Shown here: positions 31,540 through 41,711 of the stretch, in pieces | How the letters are laid out: each line of letters opens with the position of its first letter | Position numbering within the stretch: the stretch's first letter is position 1 | Source: Micractinium sp. NFX-FRZ | Lineage: Eukaryota; Chlorophyta; Trebouxiophyceae; Chlorellales; Chlorellaceae | Direction of reading: 5' to 3' | DNA length: 55,295 nucleotides | Assembly (NCBI GenBank): GCA_029339195.1 | Contig: JAPTJF010000421.1 | Coordinates: 1 to 55,295, forward strand | The notes under the pieces: generated by a model | Told to the model about the DNA's origin: nothing | What the model saw: only the letters and a program-made list of their open reading frames with translations | Databases searched by the model: none | Translations under genes and position numbers: made by a program

Positions 31540-33890
31540 TCAGAAGTCGTCCTCGGTGAGGATGATGTCGGACAGGCTGCGCACGCCTCCCCACATGCCA
31601 CCCCCGGGTGTCATGGCGGGGCCCCAGGACACACCAGTAATGATCCTGCAGGGCAGCAGGGGCCGGGCGGGGAAGGGCCGGCGGGGTGAGCCGACGGCCC
31701 AGCGGAAGCCATCGCAGAGCTGCTGTGCTGTGCTGTGCTGTGCTGTGCTGTGCTGTGCTGTGCTGTGCGTGTGAGCAAGAGTGTGCGCGTGAGCCGGGGT
31801 GCTGCTGTGCAGCTCCCCTGCCGAGGAAAGCACACTTCAAAGGAGCCAGGCTGCGGCGCTGCCAGAGCTGCTATCTAGAGCTCACAGGGCCCCCCCCCGC
31901 TGGCAAGCCGTGCTGAGCCTGCTGGGCTCCCTGCCACCCTGGGACACCCGCTCTCCCGCCGTTGCAAGTGCATGGCCCTCCCCACGCCCCGCCCCTCATA
32001 GGCTGCCAGCGCCGCTGTAGGGGCCCCCCCACCCCCTGGCATAACCGAGCATCACCTGTCAGGTTGCTGCGTTGCCTGCGGCGATGATTTGGCTGTGGGA
32101 TCATCCTGCGTGAGCAGCTGCATCAGCGGCACCCGCTGCGGCACAGCCGGCACCGGCGTCCGCATCCCCACAAGCTGCAGCGGCGGGGGCGTCGCCAGCG
32201 GCAGCACCGGCAACGACGCCGGCTGCTGCGCCATCTGCTGCTGCGGCTGCCGCCGCGGCTGGTGCTGGTCTGGACCGGACATCTGCTGCTGCGGCTGCTC
32301 CTGCTGCTGCTGCGGCGTCTGCGGGCACTGCCGCCGCCGCCGCCGCCGCCGCTGCTGCTGCTGCTGCTGCTGTGCATGCGGCCGCCCTAGCAGCTGCCCC
32401 CGCTCCGGCTGCTGTGCCAGCTGGCCTGCTGAGCCTGCTGCCTCGCAGGCTTCAGCCTGCTCAGCCTCTTGTGAACTGGGCAGCTGCAGCCCCGGGTCAG
32501 GTGGGCAGGCCGCCAGCTGTGCAGACTGTTGGGCGGCCGTGCTGCTGGGCGGCACGGCGGCCAGAGCAGCGGCCAGCTGTTCCCGGAGGTGCCTGTTCTC
32601 CTCCCTGAGCTTCTGGCACTCGTGCAGCGCTGCGCCCAACGCTGCTGCCGAGCCGGCTGCGGCTGCAAGGCGGGAGAGGGGGTGGGGGGGATCGGGGGGT
32701 GGGCAATGGGGCACAGGGCATGAGGCGGTTGAAGGCGGCGAGCGAGGGAAGGAGTGTGAGGTGCAAGCTGGCGTGGCAGTGCGGCACGCAAGGAACAGGC
32801 AGCACAGCGCCCAGCAGGCACAGCGGTGGTGGTATCAGCAGGCAGCGGCGGCTAGCTGGCGGCACCCACCTGGCGGGGGCGCTGGGGAGGCACAGCTCTC
32901 GGCAGGCTGCGCCTGCTGTGCCTGCTGCGCCTGCTGCTGCTGCTGCCGCTGTGCCTGCTGCAGAGGTGCCTGCGGGGGCTGGCCCGTCACCAGCTGCCGC
33001 CTGCCGTCTGGCCCCCTGTGCTCCCCCACTGCCAGCGTGAGCGGGCCGCTGGCCAGCAGCCAGCGAGTGGCAAGGCCCAAAGCACCTGACTGCTGGACTG
33101 CCCCTGCAGCTGCAAGCCCCTCCCCCGGCTGGCCCACAGATTCAGAGGCTGCCTCAGCCTCACGGCAGTGTGCCGCGATCTGTGCCAGCCGCTGCTCGGC
33201 CATTGCCTGCAGCGCGCGCTGCTCGGCCGCTGCCGCCGCCGCCGCCTGCGCCCGTGCCCGCTCGCCCGCCCGCTGCTGCGGCCGTTGCGCGGAGCGTGGC
33301 CTGCAGCAGCAGCGGTGCAACCTCGTTACATGAGTGCGAGACCGTGAAGCTGCAAGCGCTGCCCGACATGCCAAGGCCGGCGGGGCAGTCGTGGTGGGTA
33401 GCGGCGGGCGGCGGGGGGCGCAGGCTCCTTCCTGCGCAGCAAGACAGCCGGCCACACCTGCCCCCCCCGGGGGGGCAATTGTGCATTCCCTGAGGCCGCA
33501 CCTCGATATCTGAGCGCCATACAGAGGCGTTTCGAGCGCCACCGACACCGCAGCGTGCGCCAGGGCCAACCGGCGCGAGCCAGCAGGAGCGGCCCCCAGT
33601 CGCCAACGCTTCCAGCAGACGTTGCATGCCCGGTTCTGTCCGTCCACCGGCAACCATTTGGATGCCACAGTCTTCCCACAAATAGGGCAGCCGGCCAGCC
33701 ACCGCTGTTTGCGCCCGGACGAGACCATTCGTGCTTTGGACGCCTCGCGCTCTATGCCTGGCGGTGCATGCAAGCCCTCAACTGATTGTGGACTCATGAG
33801 GCTGGCCAATACAAGGGCACGGAGCTGAGCTGGCAGATTGGCAAGCGGCGCCAGCGCCAGGCCCTGGGTGGCAGCCCGGGCGCGGCCCAT
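31540..33890 (-). CDS. GATA-type zinc-finger protein, probable transcription factor
   Basis: Four exons in phase: 33502-33890, 32870-33300, 32056-32662, 31540-31645; 510 aa. A single finger C68-x2-C71-x17-C89-N-x-C92 carries the GATA-family marks: the Trp (W79), the DG before the second pair, CN-x-C, and a basic WKRWR after it. The 17-residue loop is of the animal/fungal length. The family binds (A/T)GATA(A/G) in the nucleus. A second region (about 283-305) forms a short Leu-zipper-like helix (KLREENRHLREQL), followed by Gln/Pro-rich and Arg-run sequence. The last exon adds IITGVSWGP...LTEDDF. Without the last splice, translation would stop one codon after the junction (AGG TGA). The start at 33890 lies only 50 bp after the stop of the upstream ARM gene; an in-frame ATG at 33728 is an alternative that still keeps the finger. 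Confidence 0.78.
31721..31768. repeat. (TGTGC)n pentanucleotide repeat in GATA intron 3
   Basis: About nine perfect TGTGC units. The same unit, on either strand, occurs in introns of the deacetylase (about 6887-6912) and TPP (about 13670-13698) genes. Confidence 0.95.
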
Positions 33891-33940
33891 TCAAGTGATG
33901 AGCTTCCACTGGCTCAATGGTCCAGCCCCTCTGCGTGCCG

Positions 33941-34642
33941 TTAACTCAAGCTGCTCATGAAAGCGACACGACATGTTGCTGCACTTGCAAGCAGGTGGTT
34001 TATTATTGTCAGGCGGTGCACCCCGCAGCCCGGTACTGCACCAGCGGCAGCATTACCAGCGGCAGTGCCGCCGCCTTCGCCGCCGCTGCTGCAATGGTGC
34101 AGGCAGCGCACCAGGGCTGAGATGGCGCCTGCGTCTGCAATGTCTTGCTTGCTGGCGGGGCAGGCGCAGACGATGTTGCCCAGAGTCATGGCTGCTGCTT
34201 GCAGTAGTTCTAGGTTGCTGGCCTGCCCCAGGCACTGCACCAGCAGCACGACGCCGCCAGCATCCAGGATCGCCCTGCTGTGGTCGCTGCTGTCGTATGA
34301 CAGGTCACACAGCAGCTCTGCCGCGCGTGCCTGCACCCGCTGGCCGCTGCCGGGGCGCAGGTGGCGCAGCAGGGCTGGGATGCCGCCTGCCGCCGCGAGG
34401 GCAGCCCGCCGCGCGGGTTGGTTGATGCACAGGTTGTACAGCACCAAAATAGGCGCCTCAAACGCCCGAGGGTCGTTGGTCTGCGAGATGAATTGCGCGA
34501 GGGCCGCAATGCCGCCCGCTGCCACAATGGCCTCATCTGCGCTGCCGGATAGCTCAAGCAGCGCGCGCAACTGCTCCGCCTCGCTGCCGCCGTGCTGCAT
34601 CCGCTGCAGCAGAGCTGGGATGTTGCAGGCTGAAGCTGCCAT
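33941..34642 (-). CDS. Short Armadillo-repeat protein, truncated ARM-MYND relative
   Basis: One exon, 233 aa. It begins MAASACNIPALLQRM, matching the starts of the three ARM-MYND proteins to the right (M-x-x-S-x-x-NIP-x-L), and has about five ARM units with the AAGGIPALL signature. The last unit breaks off into an unrelated end and there is no MYND finger. Most likely it is a paralogue that lost its 3' half, perhaps when the GATA gene came to lie 50 bp downstream. It may still be expressed as an ARM-only protein, or be a pseudogene in the making; no internal stop or frameshift is visible. ARM repeats bind other proteins; the partner is unknown. Confidence 0.68.
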   Translation of the reverse strand: MAASACNIPALLQRMQHGGSEAEQLRALLELSGSADEAIVAAGGIAALAQFISQTNDPRAFEAPILVLYNLCINQPARRAALAAAGGIPALLRHLRPGSGQRVQARAAELLCDLSYDSSDHSRAILDAGGVVLLVQCLGQASNLELLQAAAMTLGNIVCACPASKQDIADAGAISALVRCLHHCSSGGEGGGTAAGNAAAGAVPGCGVHRLTIINHLLASAATCRVAFMSSLS

Positions 34643-35611
34643 CCGACTATGGGCTACTGAAAGGCGAAGCAAGGGTGGGCCTGCCAGCACGGCGGGGGTG
34701 GCGTAGAGGGCGGGTGGGCGGGAGAGGTCCGACGGTGCATCGCACCGCGGACACGAACACTATCGGCAGCGCTATGCTGTATACAAACCAGGACACGCAC
34801 ACGATTGGAGTCGCAGAGTCGCCCCAGGGCGCACCCGGCTTGAAATGAAAGCTCGACGTCGGACGGGGGCAGGCGCGGCTGGGAAAGGGTGCGTCTCGAA
34901 TTGGCTCCAGCCTAAGAACGACAATCGAAGGCCAGGGGCAGCAGCCATGTGGCGTTGCAGCGGCCACGGCGACACAGCAGCGGCACAGCAGCGGGCGAAC
35001 CAATATCCATTGTACAGCAAACGTCTGCATATCCCCCAGTCTCTCGGTGCCCTGCGCCCTGACCAATGCACATTTGCCAGTGCCAGGCCCTTGCTTAGTG
35101 CTGCACGACCTGGGTCTGGGTATCAAAAAGGCGCAAACAAAGTTCAGGTTGGCCATGCAGCAAGGGCAGCGCACTTAAAGAAACACAGTGTGCCCGCTAA
35201 CTGTGTAAGTCAAGAAAGCAGGTATTGTTGTACACGTGCACGGCCACAGGTCGTGGTATGCCGGAGCAACGGGCTGGTCCTGCCGCTGTCAGCGGCTCCG
35301 CCCCGCCAGCGGCGCCGGTCCGTCCCAGCGCCTATGCCCAGCATAGGCTTTCACCGGCTCTTGTGCCCCCAGCGTTCTAGGATCCCTCACATCTTTGCAC
35401 AATTGAAGTAGAGGTTTCTGCGCTCTGCACCCGCTGTTGCCGCGCGCACGCGCGTTGCCAGTCCTGATGTGAGTTGCCGGTTTGCCAAAAGCGACGTAGA
35501 CCCAAAGAAAACAGCCGTGCTTGCGGTGCGGGCGCCTCCGACTCCGTTCCGCTGCCGCAAGGCAAGTAAGCGCAGTAAGCCCCGCCCTTGCTGCCGCCCC
35601 GCCCGCCGCAG
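34643..35611. other. Divergent upstream region (ARM gene / ankyrin-like gene)
   Basis: It holds promoters for both sides and probably a 5' exon of the ankyrin-like gene. A 188-codon plus-strand frame with ATG at 34845 has no recognisable content and was not called. Confidence 0.4.
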
Positions 35612-37919
35612 GCCCCCTGGACGCCTCAGCCCGGCGGCACGCGCCGCCCTGGATCTGCTGACCGGCAACTTGACCAAGCATGACGTGGAGTCGACGAGTT
35701 CGCGCTTCCGCTCTGCACAGCTAGCCCAATACGTGCACGATGACACAGGGCTGACGCTGATGCACGTGGCAGCCGCCAGCGGCGCGGGCGGGTTGGGCCT
35801 CATTCGACAGCTGGTGGCCGGCGGCGCTGACGTGAGCACCAAGATGACGACGGACAGCGCATGCTGCTGGCTTGAGGATCTTCTGGAAGAGCAGCAGCAG
35901 CCCCTGCAGGGGGATTGCAGGCAGCAGGCACAGCAGGCACAGCGGGCACAGCAGGCACGGCGGGCAGTGCAGCACCTGGAATTGGTCGGGGTGGGGTCGC
36001 CAGCCTGCTTCATCCAATGCCACCGCGGGGGCGGGCGTCTGCTTACACGGGCGTGTGACGCTGACCCGCACCTCGGCGCAGCGCTGATGGCAGGGGTGCA
36101 GCTGGGCCAGCTGCGCAGCCACTCGGCGGTTGCCTGCGTTGCGCTGGCAGCAGCGCTCCTGGGCGATGCAGCCCGGCTCGACGCAGCGGGGCAGCGGCTG
36201 CAGCAGCTGGGGCCTGCAGGTCGCTTAGAAACGCCAGCAGAAGATGTGGTGTGTGAGGCGGCAGAGATGCGCAACGAAGCGGCGCTGCTGCGCCTGCTGC
36301 AGCACCCACAACTCGGCGCTGAGCTGTCGCACCTGCAGCTGTCGGCGGTGCTGCACCAAGCGGTCGCCATCCGGCCGCTGCAGCCGCCCAAGCTGGCAGC
36401 CGTTGCCGCGCTGCTGGAGCGCGGTGCCTTGCACCAGCCTGCTGACAACTATCTGTTCAACCGCACCATCCAAACAAGCTGTGATGCGGCGTTTTCCGGC
36501 AACGGCGTCCCGCCCGCGGTGCGGGCGCAGCGCGTGCAGCAGGCGCAGGCGACGGGCACCGCCATGCTGCGCTTCCTGCTGCGGCGCTCCGACCTCTCAC
36601 CGGCAGCGCCCACGGGCAGCCGAGAGCAGCCGGTTGGAGTGGAGGAGGACGGCACGCCCTGCACGTTTGCGCGCCTCGCCTACCTCTGCCGGTGCTACCT
36701 GGCGCGCGACCCTCTAGAGGTATGCTGGTCAGGCTGAGTGCCACCTGGCGCACTGCTGCGGGGCACCTGCCAGTAGGTCTGCCATCAGAGGTAGTGAGTG
36801 ACCTGTGCCGCTTTGGCTCCGTCTCAGCGCCCCGCTGGCCAGGCCCCCGCCCCTCACAGCACTGCCTTGCACTCCGCTGCCCAGCGCTGCGTCCGCCTCC
36901 ACCCTGCGGCGTGCCCGCTCGCCTCCCCCTGCCATCTGCCCCAGACAGTCAAATCGCAGCAGGCATCCTATGCAGTGAGCACTCTGCTACTGCGGCCTGC
37001 CCCTCCCACGTGCAGCCCTTCTGGCCAGAAGAGCGTGTGCCACCCCACTGGCTCGCCCTGCCCGAGGCGCTTGCACGCGAGCTGCTTGCGGGGGGTGCGC
37101 AGCCTGCACAGCTGCAGTTCTGGGAGTTCAACAACTATGACAACGCGCCTTATGAGTATCAAGACTATGATGATGTTCATGAGGATGTGGAGGAAGAGGA
37201 GGAGGAGGAGGGGGAAGAGGGTGAAGGGGGAGGCGGCGGTGGAGGCGAGGGGCAGGGTGGCCATGCAGGCGGAGCAGGCGGCGGGGGCGGCCCAGGCGGT
37301 GTCGCAGGCGGCGCAGTTTCCGGCGAGGAGGGGAAGGTGGCGGAGGAGGAAGAGGGGCAGGGCTTCTTCCCGCTCGACTGGAAGCTGGCGCCACACAACT
37401 GGACCCCATTTTCCTTTGCCGACCCTGGAGCCGAGCTCGAGCCCCCAGCGGTGTTCAGGTGAGTGTGGCAGGGAGGGAGAGGAGGGAGCCGTCAGGGGAG
37501 GGGCCACAAGGCACTGGCGCTGCAGTACCAACGGCGGCTGGCGGCGTGCATGGTGAGGCTGGGTACCCACCGGTGGTCGGCCGCGTGATCCTGGTGCAGC
37601 AGTGGAAGCATAACAGGTCCCTTCACCTCCATTGCACAGTGTCCTGTCTCCTTGTTATTGCAGGCTGCTGCACATGCTGACGGGGCACCCCGGGCCGCCT
37701 GGGTACCCGCCGCAGCTGCTCAGCTGGACCCCCGAGCTGCACACCCACTTCCCGCCGGCATTCAAGGCGGCCGTGCGGGCACTGCTGTTGGCGTGCCAGC
37801 GCCGTGGGCAGGCGGCGGGTGTGCAGCGGCTGCCGCCGCTGCCGCTGCCGTGCGTGCTGCGCATCGTTGAGCTGGCTGGCTCTGAGCTGTGGCCCTGGGT
37901 GGGCGCGGCGTGGCGCTAG
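35612..37919 (+). CDS. Ankyrin-like repeat protein with acidic/Gly-rich insert (5' end uncertain)
   Basis: Three exons fit: 35612-36719, 37016-37458, 37664-37919. The frame is open upstream of 35612 but has no ATG before 35760; a pyrimidine-rich tract and CAG at 35609-35611 suggest an acceptor, so a 5' exon is probably missing. Alternatively translation starts at 35760 (MHVAAASG). One clear ankyrin unit (TGLTLMHVAAASG...LVAGGADV) is followed by degenerate helical repeats (LLRLLQHPQ, AALLERGA, MLRFLLRRS). Exon 2 carries an acidic and Gly-rich linker around a long Glu run. The C-terminal exon (HFPPAFKAAVRALLLACQR...LPCVLRIVEL) looks like the end block common in algal ankyrin proteins, though I cannot name a domain. 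The role is probably protein binding. Confidence 0.62.
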
Positions 37920-38665
37920 GCGCAGGTGCAGCTGGCGGCGTGTTGTAGCCGGCCTGTACGCATAGGTTGCGCTGCCTGTGCGCCATTGCCTCTGTCTTGT
38001 TCTCACCTCCTCATGCATCTCTGAACATACATGGACTGTAAAGTGGAAGAACCCTGACGCATGCAACTCACACCAGTGATCCACCCAACTTGGAGCCTGC
38101 AACGGCAGGTGCTTCATATGATGTTAGGGAGGATATGGCCTTAGCAACAAACATGTTAACAAAGCTTCTGCTGATTGCTGTGAGCATCAGTGGAACTTCC
38201 GCACGCAGCCACATGAGCTCATGCCACTGGAAACCTGCACCCTGCAGCCACAGTAGCTGCCGCCGATGCTGCCAGCGCAACCCGCATGCCTCTGAAACTG
38301 CGCCTGTTGCCTCGCTGCACCCTCGTTGCGTGCCACACGGCCCAATCAATCTCCTGGAGGGCAAGCGGGCTTTAGACGAACGCTGCAGCTGCAGCCCTTG
38401 GAGCGCGAGGGTGCGAGGGGCCGTGGGCGCCATAGGGCGTTAACGTTGGCGTGGGGTGCCGAGGTGAGCCACCTGCACAGCCTCTGCCACAGGACCCAAG
38501 GCATCGCCTTGCCCCCGATCGTGCCCGCCCCCGACGGCCAGGCCCACCTGGGGCCCGCCTCCTGCCCCGCCCGGCCGCCCCTCGGACCCAACCCACACTT
38601 GCCTGCTCACCAATGCAGAGCCGTTGCACTGCTTGAGAGGAGTGCACAGCCTACAGCAGCCCTTC
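37920..38665. other. Intergenic region before ARM-MYND gene 1
   Basis: It contains the 3' UTR of the ankyrin-like gene, with TGTAA at 38037, and the promoter of the ARM-MYND gene. No other gene was seen. Confidence 0.45.
38037..38041 (+). terminator. Possible poly(A) signal TGTAA of the ankyrin-like gene
   Basis: TGTAA, about 118 nt after the stop codon. Confidence 0.5.
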
Positions 38666-41092
38666 ATGGCAGTTTCAAGCCGCAATATCCCAGTGCTGCT
38701 GCGCCGCCTGCGGCACGGCAGCAGCGAGGCGGAGCAGGCAGTGGCGGCAAGGTTACTGCACAGCCTCTCCTGCAGCAACGCACAGGGTCGGGCAGCCATC
38801 GTGGCGGCAGGCGGCATTCCAGCCCTCGTGCAGTGCCTGCGTCACGGGAGCTCTGCTCAGCTGCTGACCCCGGCAGCCTTGGCGCTAGCCACCCTGTCAC
38901 ACCACAGCGCTGAGCACAGTGCCGACGTAGCGGCCGCAGGCGGCATCCCAGTCCTGGTGGACTGCCTGGCGAGGGGCACCAGTGAGGAGGCGCTGGTGCC
39001 AACTGCGATGGCACTGCACAGGCTGGCCTGTGACAGCCCTGACCGCCAGGCAGCCAGTGCAGCAGCGGGAGCCATTCCAGTGCTGGTGCAGCGCCTCTGC
39101 TCAGAAGCCTGCCAGGCGGTGAAGGAGGCGGTGGTTACAGCGCTGGAAGCCCTCGCCGCTGACCACGCCGCCAACCAGGCAGCCGTGGCAGCAGCGGGAG
39201 CCATTCCAGTGCTGGTGCAGTGCCTCTCCTCGGATGCCGAGGCCGGCGAGGCCCTGCGGAGGGCAGCAGCAGGGGCGTTGGATGCCCTGACTTGGCACAA
39301 CCCTGCCAACATGGCTGCCGTTGCAGCAGCTGGCGGCATTCCGGCCCTTGTGCACAGCCTCGCCAGCAGCAGTGACGAACAGCTGCAGGGCTTTGCAGCT
39401 TCAGCGCTGGCCTCTCTGTGCAGCAGCCCAGACAAACACGCGGCCCTTGCAGAAGCAGGCGGCATCCCGCCCCTGGTGCGCTGCCTCAGCAGCAGCAGCG
39501 AGCAGCTCAGGGAACCAGCAGCTAGAGCACTGTGCATACTGGCCTGCGGCGGCGCCAGCCTCCGTGCGGCCATCGCAGCTGCCGGCGGCATTCCTCCCCT
39601 GATTCAATGCCTGGGCAGCGAACACGCGGCACTGCTTGAGCACGCCACCTTGGTGCTGCACGCCCTCACATGTGACAGCGCGGAGCAATCCGCAGCCATT
39701 GTAGCGGCTGGCGGCATCCCTGCCCTCGTTCACTGCCTGGGTTGCAGCAGTGAAGGAGCGCAAGTGGCGGCGGCGGCTGCGCTGTGCAACCTAGCATTTG
39801 ACGTTCCCGAGAGCAAGGCAGCCATGGCAGCAGCTGGCGGCATCTCAGCCTCAGTGCAGCTCGTGGGGCGCAGCTCCAAGGATGTGGTGAGGACGGAAGC
39901 GGCTGCAGCCCTTGCCTCCATGGCTTTGGGCAGCATCAACGAAGGACCAGCAATTATAGCAGCGGGAGGCATCCCAGCCCTGGTGCAGTGCCTGGGCAGC
40001 AGATGCAACGCGGCTTTGCAGGGGGCGGCAGCCAATGCCTTATGCTGTCTTGCCAGACACAGCCCAGGTTGTGGCAGCGTCATTGCAGCTGCTGGCGGCT
40101 TGGCCGCTCTGCAAGAGCTGCAGCATAACTGTGCCACTGACGCACTCAGGCAGTCGGTAGCTGAAGCGCTGGCCAGCTTGAGCCCTGACGGCACGTGCCC
40201 GGCAGCGGATGATGGCGAGAGCGTGCCAGCAGCAGAAGGTGTGGCTGTCATGCACGCAGCAACCGAAGCATCAGGCGTAGGCGACACGACAGCAGCAGAC
40301 AGCACGGCGCCTTGCCAGGCAGCACTGGAGGCAGTCACACCCGCAGCGGTGGAGGCAGTCGCACCCGCAGCGGTGGAGGCAGTCGCACCCGCAGCAGTGG
40401 AGGCAGTCACACCCGCAGCGGTGGAGGCGGTCACACCCGCAGCGGTGGAGGCAGTCACACCCGCAGCAGTGGAGGCGGTCACACCCGCAGCGGTGGAGGC
40501 AGTCGCACCCGCAGCAGTGGAGGCAGTCACACCCGCAGTAGTGGAGGCGGTAGTTGGGACAGCAGCAGGTGCGGCCCCAGATGCAGCAGTAGAGGCAGCA
40601 GCAGGAGCACCCCGAGTGGCAGTGACAGAGGCAGCAGCAGACGCAGAGGCAGAGGCAGCAGCAGGCCCAGTGCCCGCCCCGCCTGCAGCAGCTGCCAGCG
40701 CTCCCAGGGTGTGCGCAGCCGAGGGGTGCAGCAGCGTGCAACACCTGCGTCGCTGCGGCGGGTGAGAGGGCTGGTGGGCGCACAAGGGCACTTGGATGGG
40801 CAGTGCCAGTGCGGGGGCGGGCGCTGTGGCATGCCAGGGCGCCTGAACAGGGCTGCGAGGTGCGGTACTGTGCTGCCGCTTTCAGAACATCCACCACAGT
40901 GGCTCCAGTTTTCCTTAGGCCAAACCTGCTTTGCGTGACATTTATGTCTCTGCACTTGCTGGCTCGTCTGTTTGCAGATGCCGGGCCGTGCGGTACTGCG
41001 GCGAGGCGTGCAGGAATGCGCACTGGAAGACGCACAAGCCCGAGTGCCGGCGCCTGCAGGCCGCCGCTGCTGCCTCGGACCCATCCCCTTAG
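38666..41092 (+). CDS. ARM-repeat protein with C-terminal MYND zinc finger, copy 1
   Basis: Two exons, 38666-40761 and 40978-41092, give 736 aa. About twelve Armadillo units of roughly 42 residues carry the [12 protein letters not shown] signature and form a helical protein-binding solenoid. A linker then contains about ten 8-residue units of the type VEAV(T/A)PAA. The MYND finger lies at about 683-722: CAAEGC, RRCGGC, YCGEAC, HWKTHKPEC. MYND fingers bind Pro-rich peptides and often recruit regulators. The intron splits the finger (phase 2, after RRCGG). The ATG is supported by the conserved MxxSxRNIP start of the copies at 45713 and 48285. A TGTAA lies 195 nt after the stop. Target and location in the cell are unknown. 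Confidence 0.88.
40325..40556 (+). repeat. 24-bp coding minisatellite, about ten units
   Basis: The unit GCAGTCACACCCGCAGCGG-TGGAG repeats in frame, coding VEAV(T/A)PAA. Units differ at few bases (T/A at one codon, GCG/GCA), so the array is young. The other frames also stay open through it by chance. Confidence 0.92.
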
Positions 41093-41711
41093 ATGGCACT
41101 AAACCCACCGTGCAAGCCTGGGCATCCCCACCCCCCACTGTCGTTGCTGCAGCCAGCCTGAGTGATGTTTTCATGTTTTGTTGGGATCCCTGTTTTCAAG
41201 GTTGAAGGCTTCGACACATGGCCATGAGGTCAGCAAACACTGGAGACCTCATGCACGAAAAGGCCATCATCAGTTCGTACTAGTACTGTAAATGCAGCTA
41301 CTGTACATGCAGCTCGTCGTTCCAGGCGCCCTCGCTGCAGGCAGACGTGGGCCGGGTGGGGAGTGTTAGGATGCAGTGGGGAAGTAGGGGTGAGGGCGCT
41401 TGGCGTGCCTTGTAACAATGCTGTGTGCAGAGTGTGTGGTGATAACTTAGGTGACAGTTCGAGAGGACGTGACGTGCTTCTGGGTGTTGTACGCAGCAAG
41501 GGTCCTGGCAGGGTGCGCCGGGTGGCGGCGGGGTGGCGGCAGGTGGCGGCGCGCTGTGGGCGCAGGGTGCCCTCGGGGCAGGCCACTGCTTCGGGGCCTA
41601 CTGCGTGGCTGCCGCCACCTATAATAGTTTGAGCTTCCTGCTCATTAAGGATCTTCGGCGCGCAGAACAGACTGCCGTCTGCCTCATCCACAAAACTGCG
41701 GGAGCGCCGCG
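41093..41711. other. Intergenic region between ARM-MYND copy 1 and the F-box gene
   Basis: It contains TGTAA at 41287-41291 and presumably the F-box gene promoter. No other gene was seen. Confidence 0.4.
41287..41291 (+). terminator. Possible poly(A) signal TGTAA of ARM-MYND copy 1
   Basis: TGTAA, 195 nt after the stop codon. Confidence 0.45.

Noticed and set aside
32089..33333. Very long Cys-rich frame on the plus strand
   Set aside because: It is the complement of Gln/Ala codons (CAG/GCA) of the GATA gene, whose four exons keep phase and carry a recognisable finger.
34845..35411. 188-codon plus-strand frame
   Set aside because: It has no recognised domain, no bias like the neighbours and no splice signals; chance frames of this size are common at this GC.
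37512..37620. Extra exon between ankyrin-like exons 2 and 3
   Set aside because: Joined to exon 2 it gives a stop after about ten codons, whereas 37664 joins in phase and gives a sensible C-terminus.
40325..40556. CRISPR-like regular spacing
   Set aside because: The units are contiguous 24-bp copies with no spacers, inside a eukaryotic coding exon.
40271..41035. Cys-rich repeated frame on the minus strand over the minisatellite
   Set aside because: It is the reverse of the VEAV(T/A)PAA array; the plus frame has ARM repeats before and a MYND finger after it.
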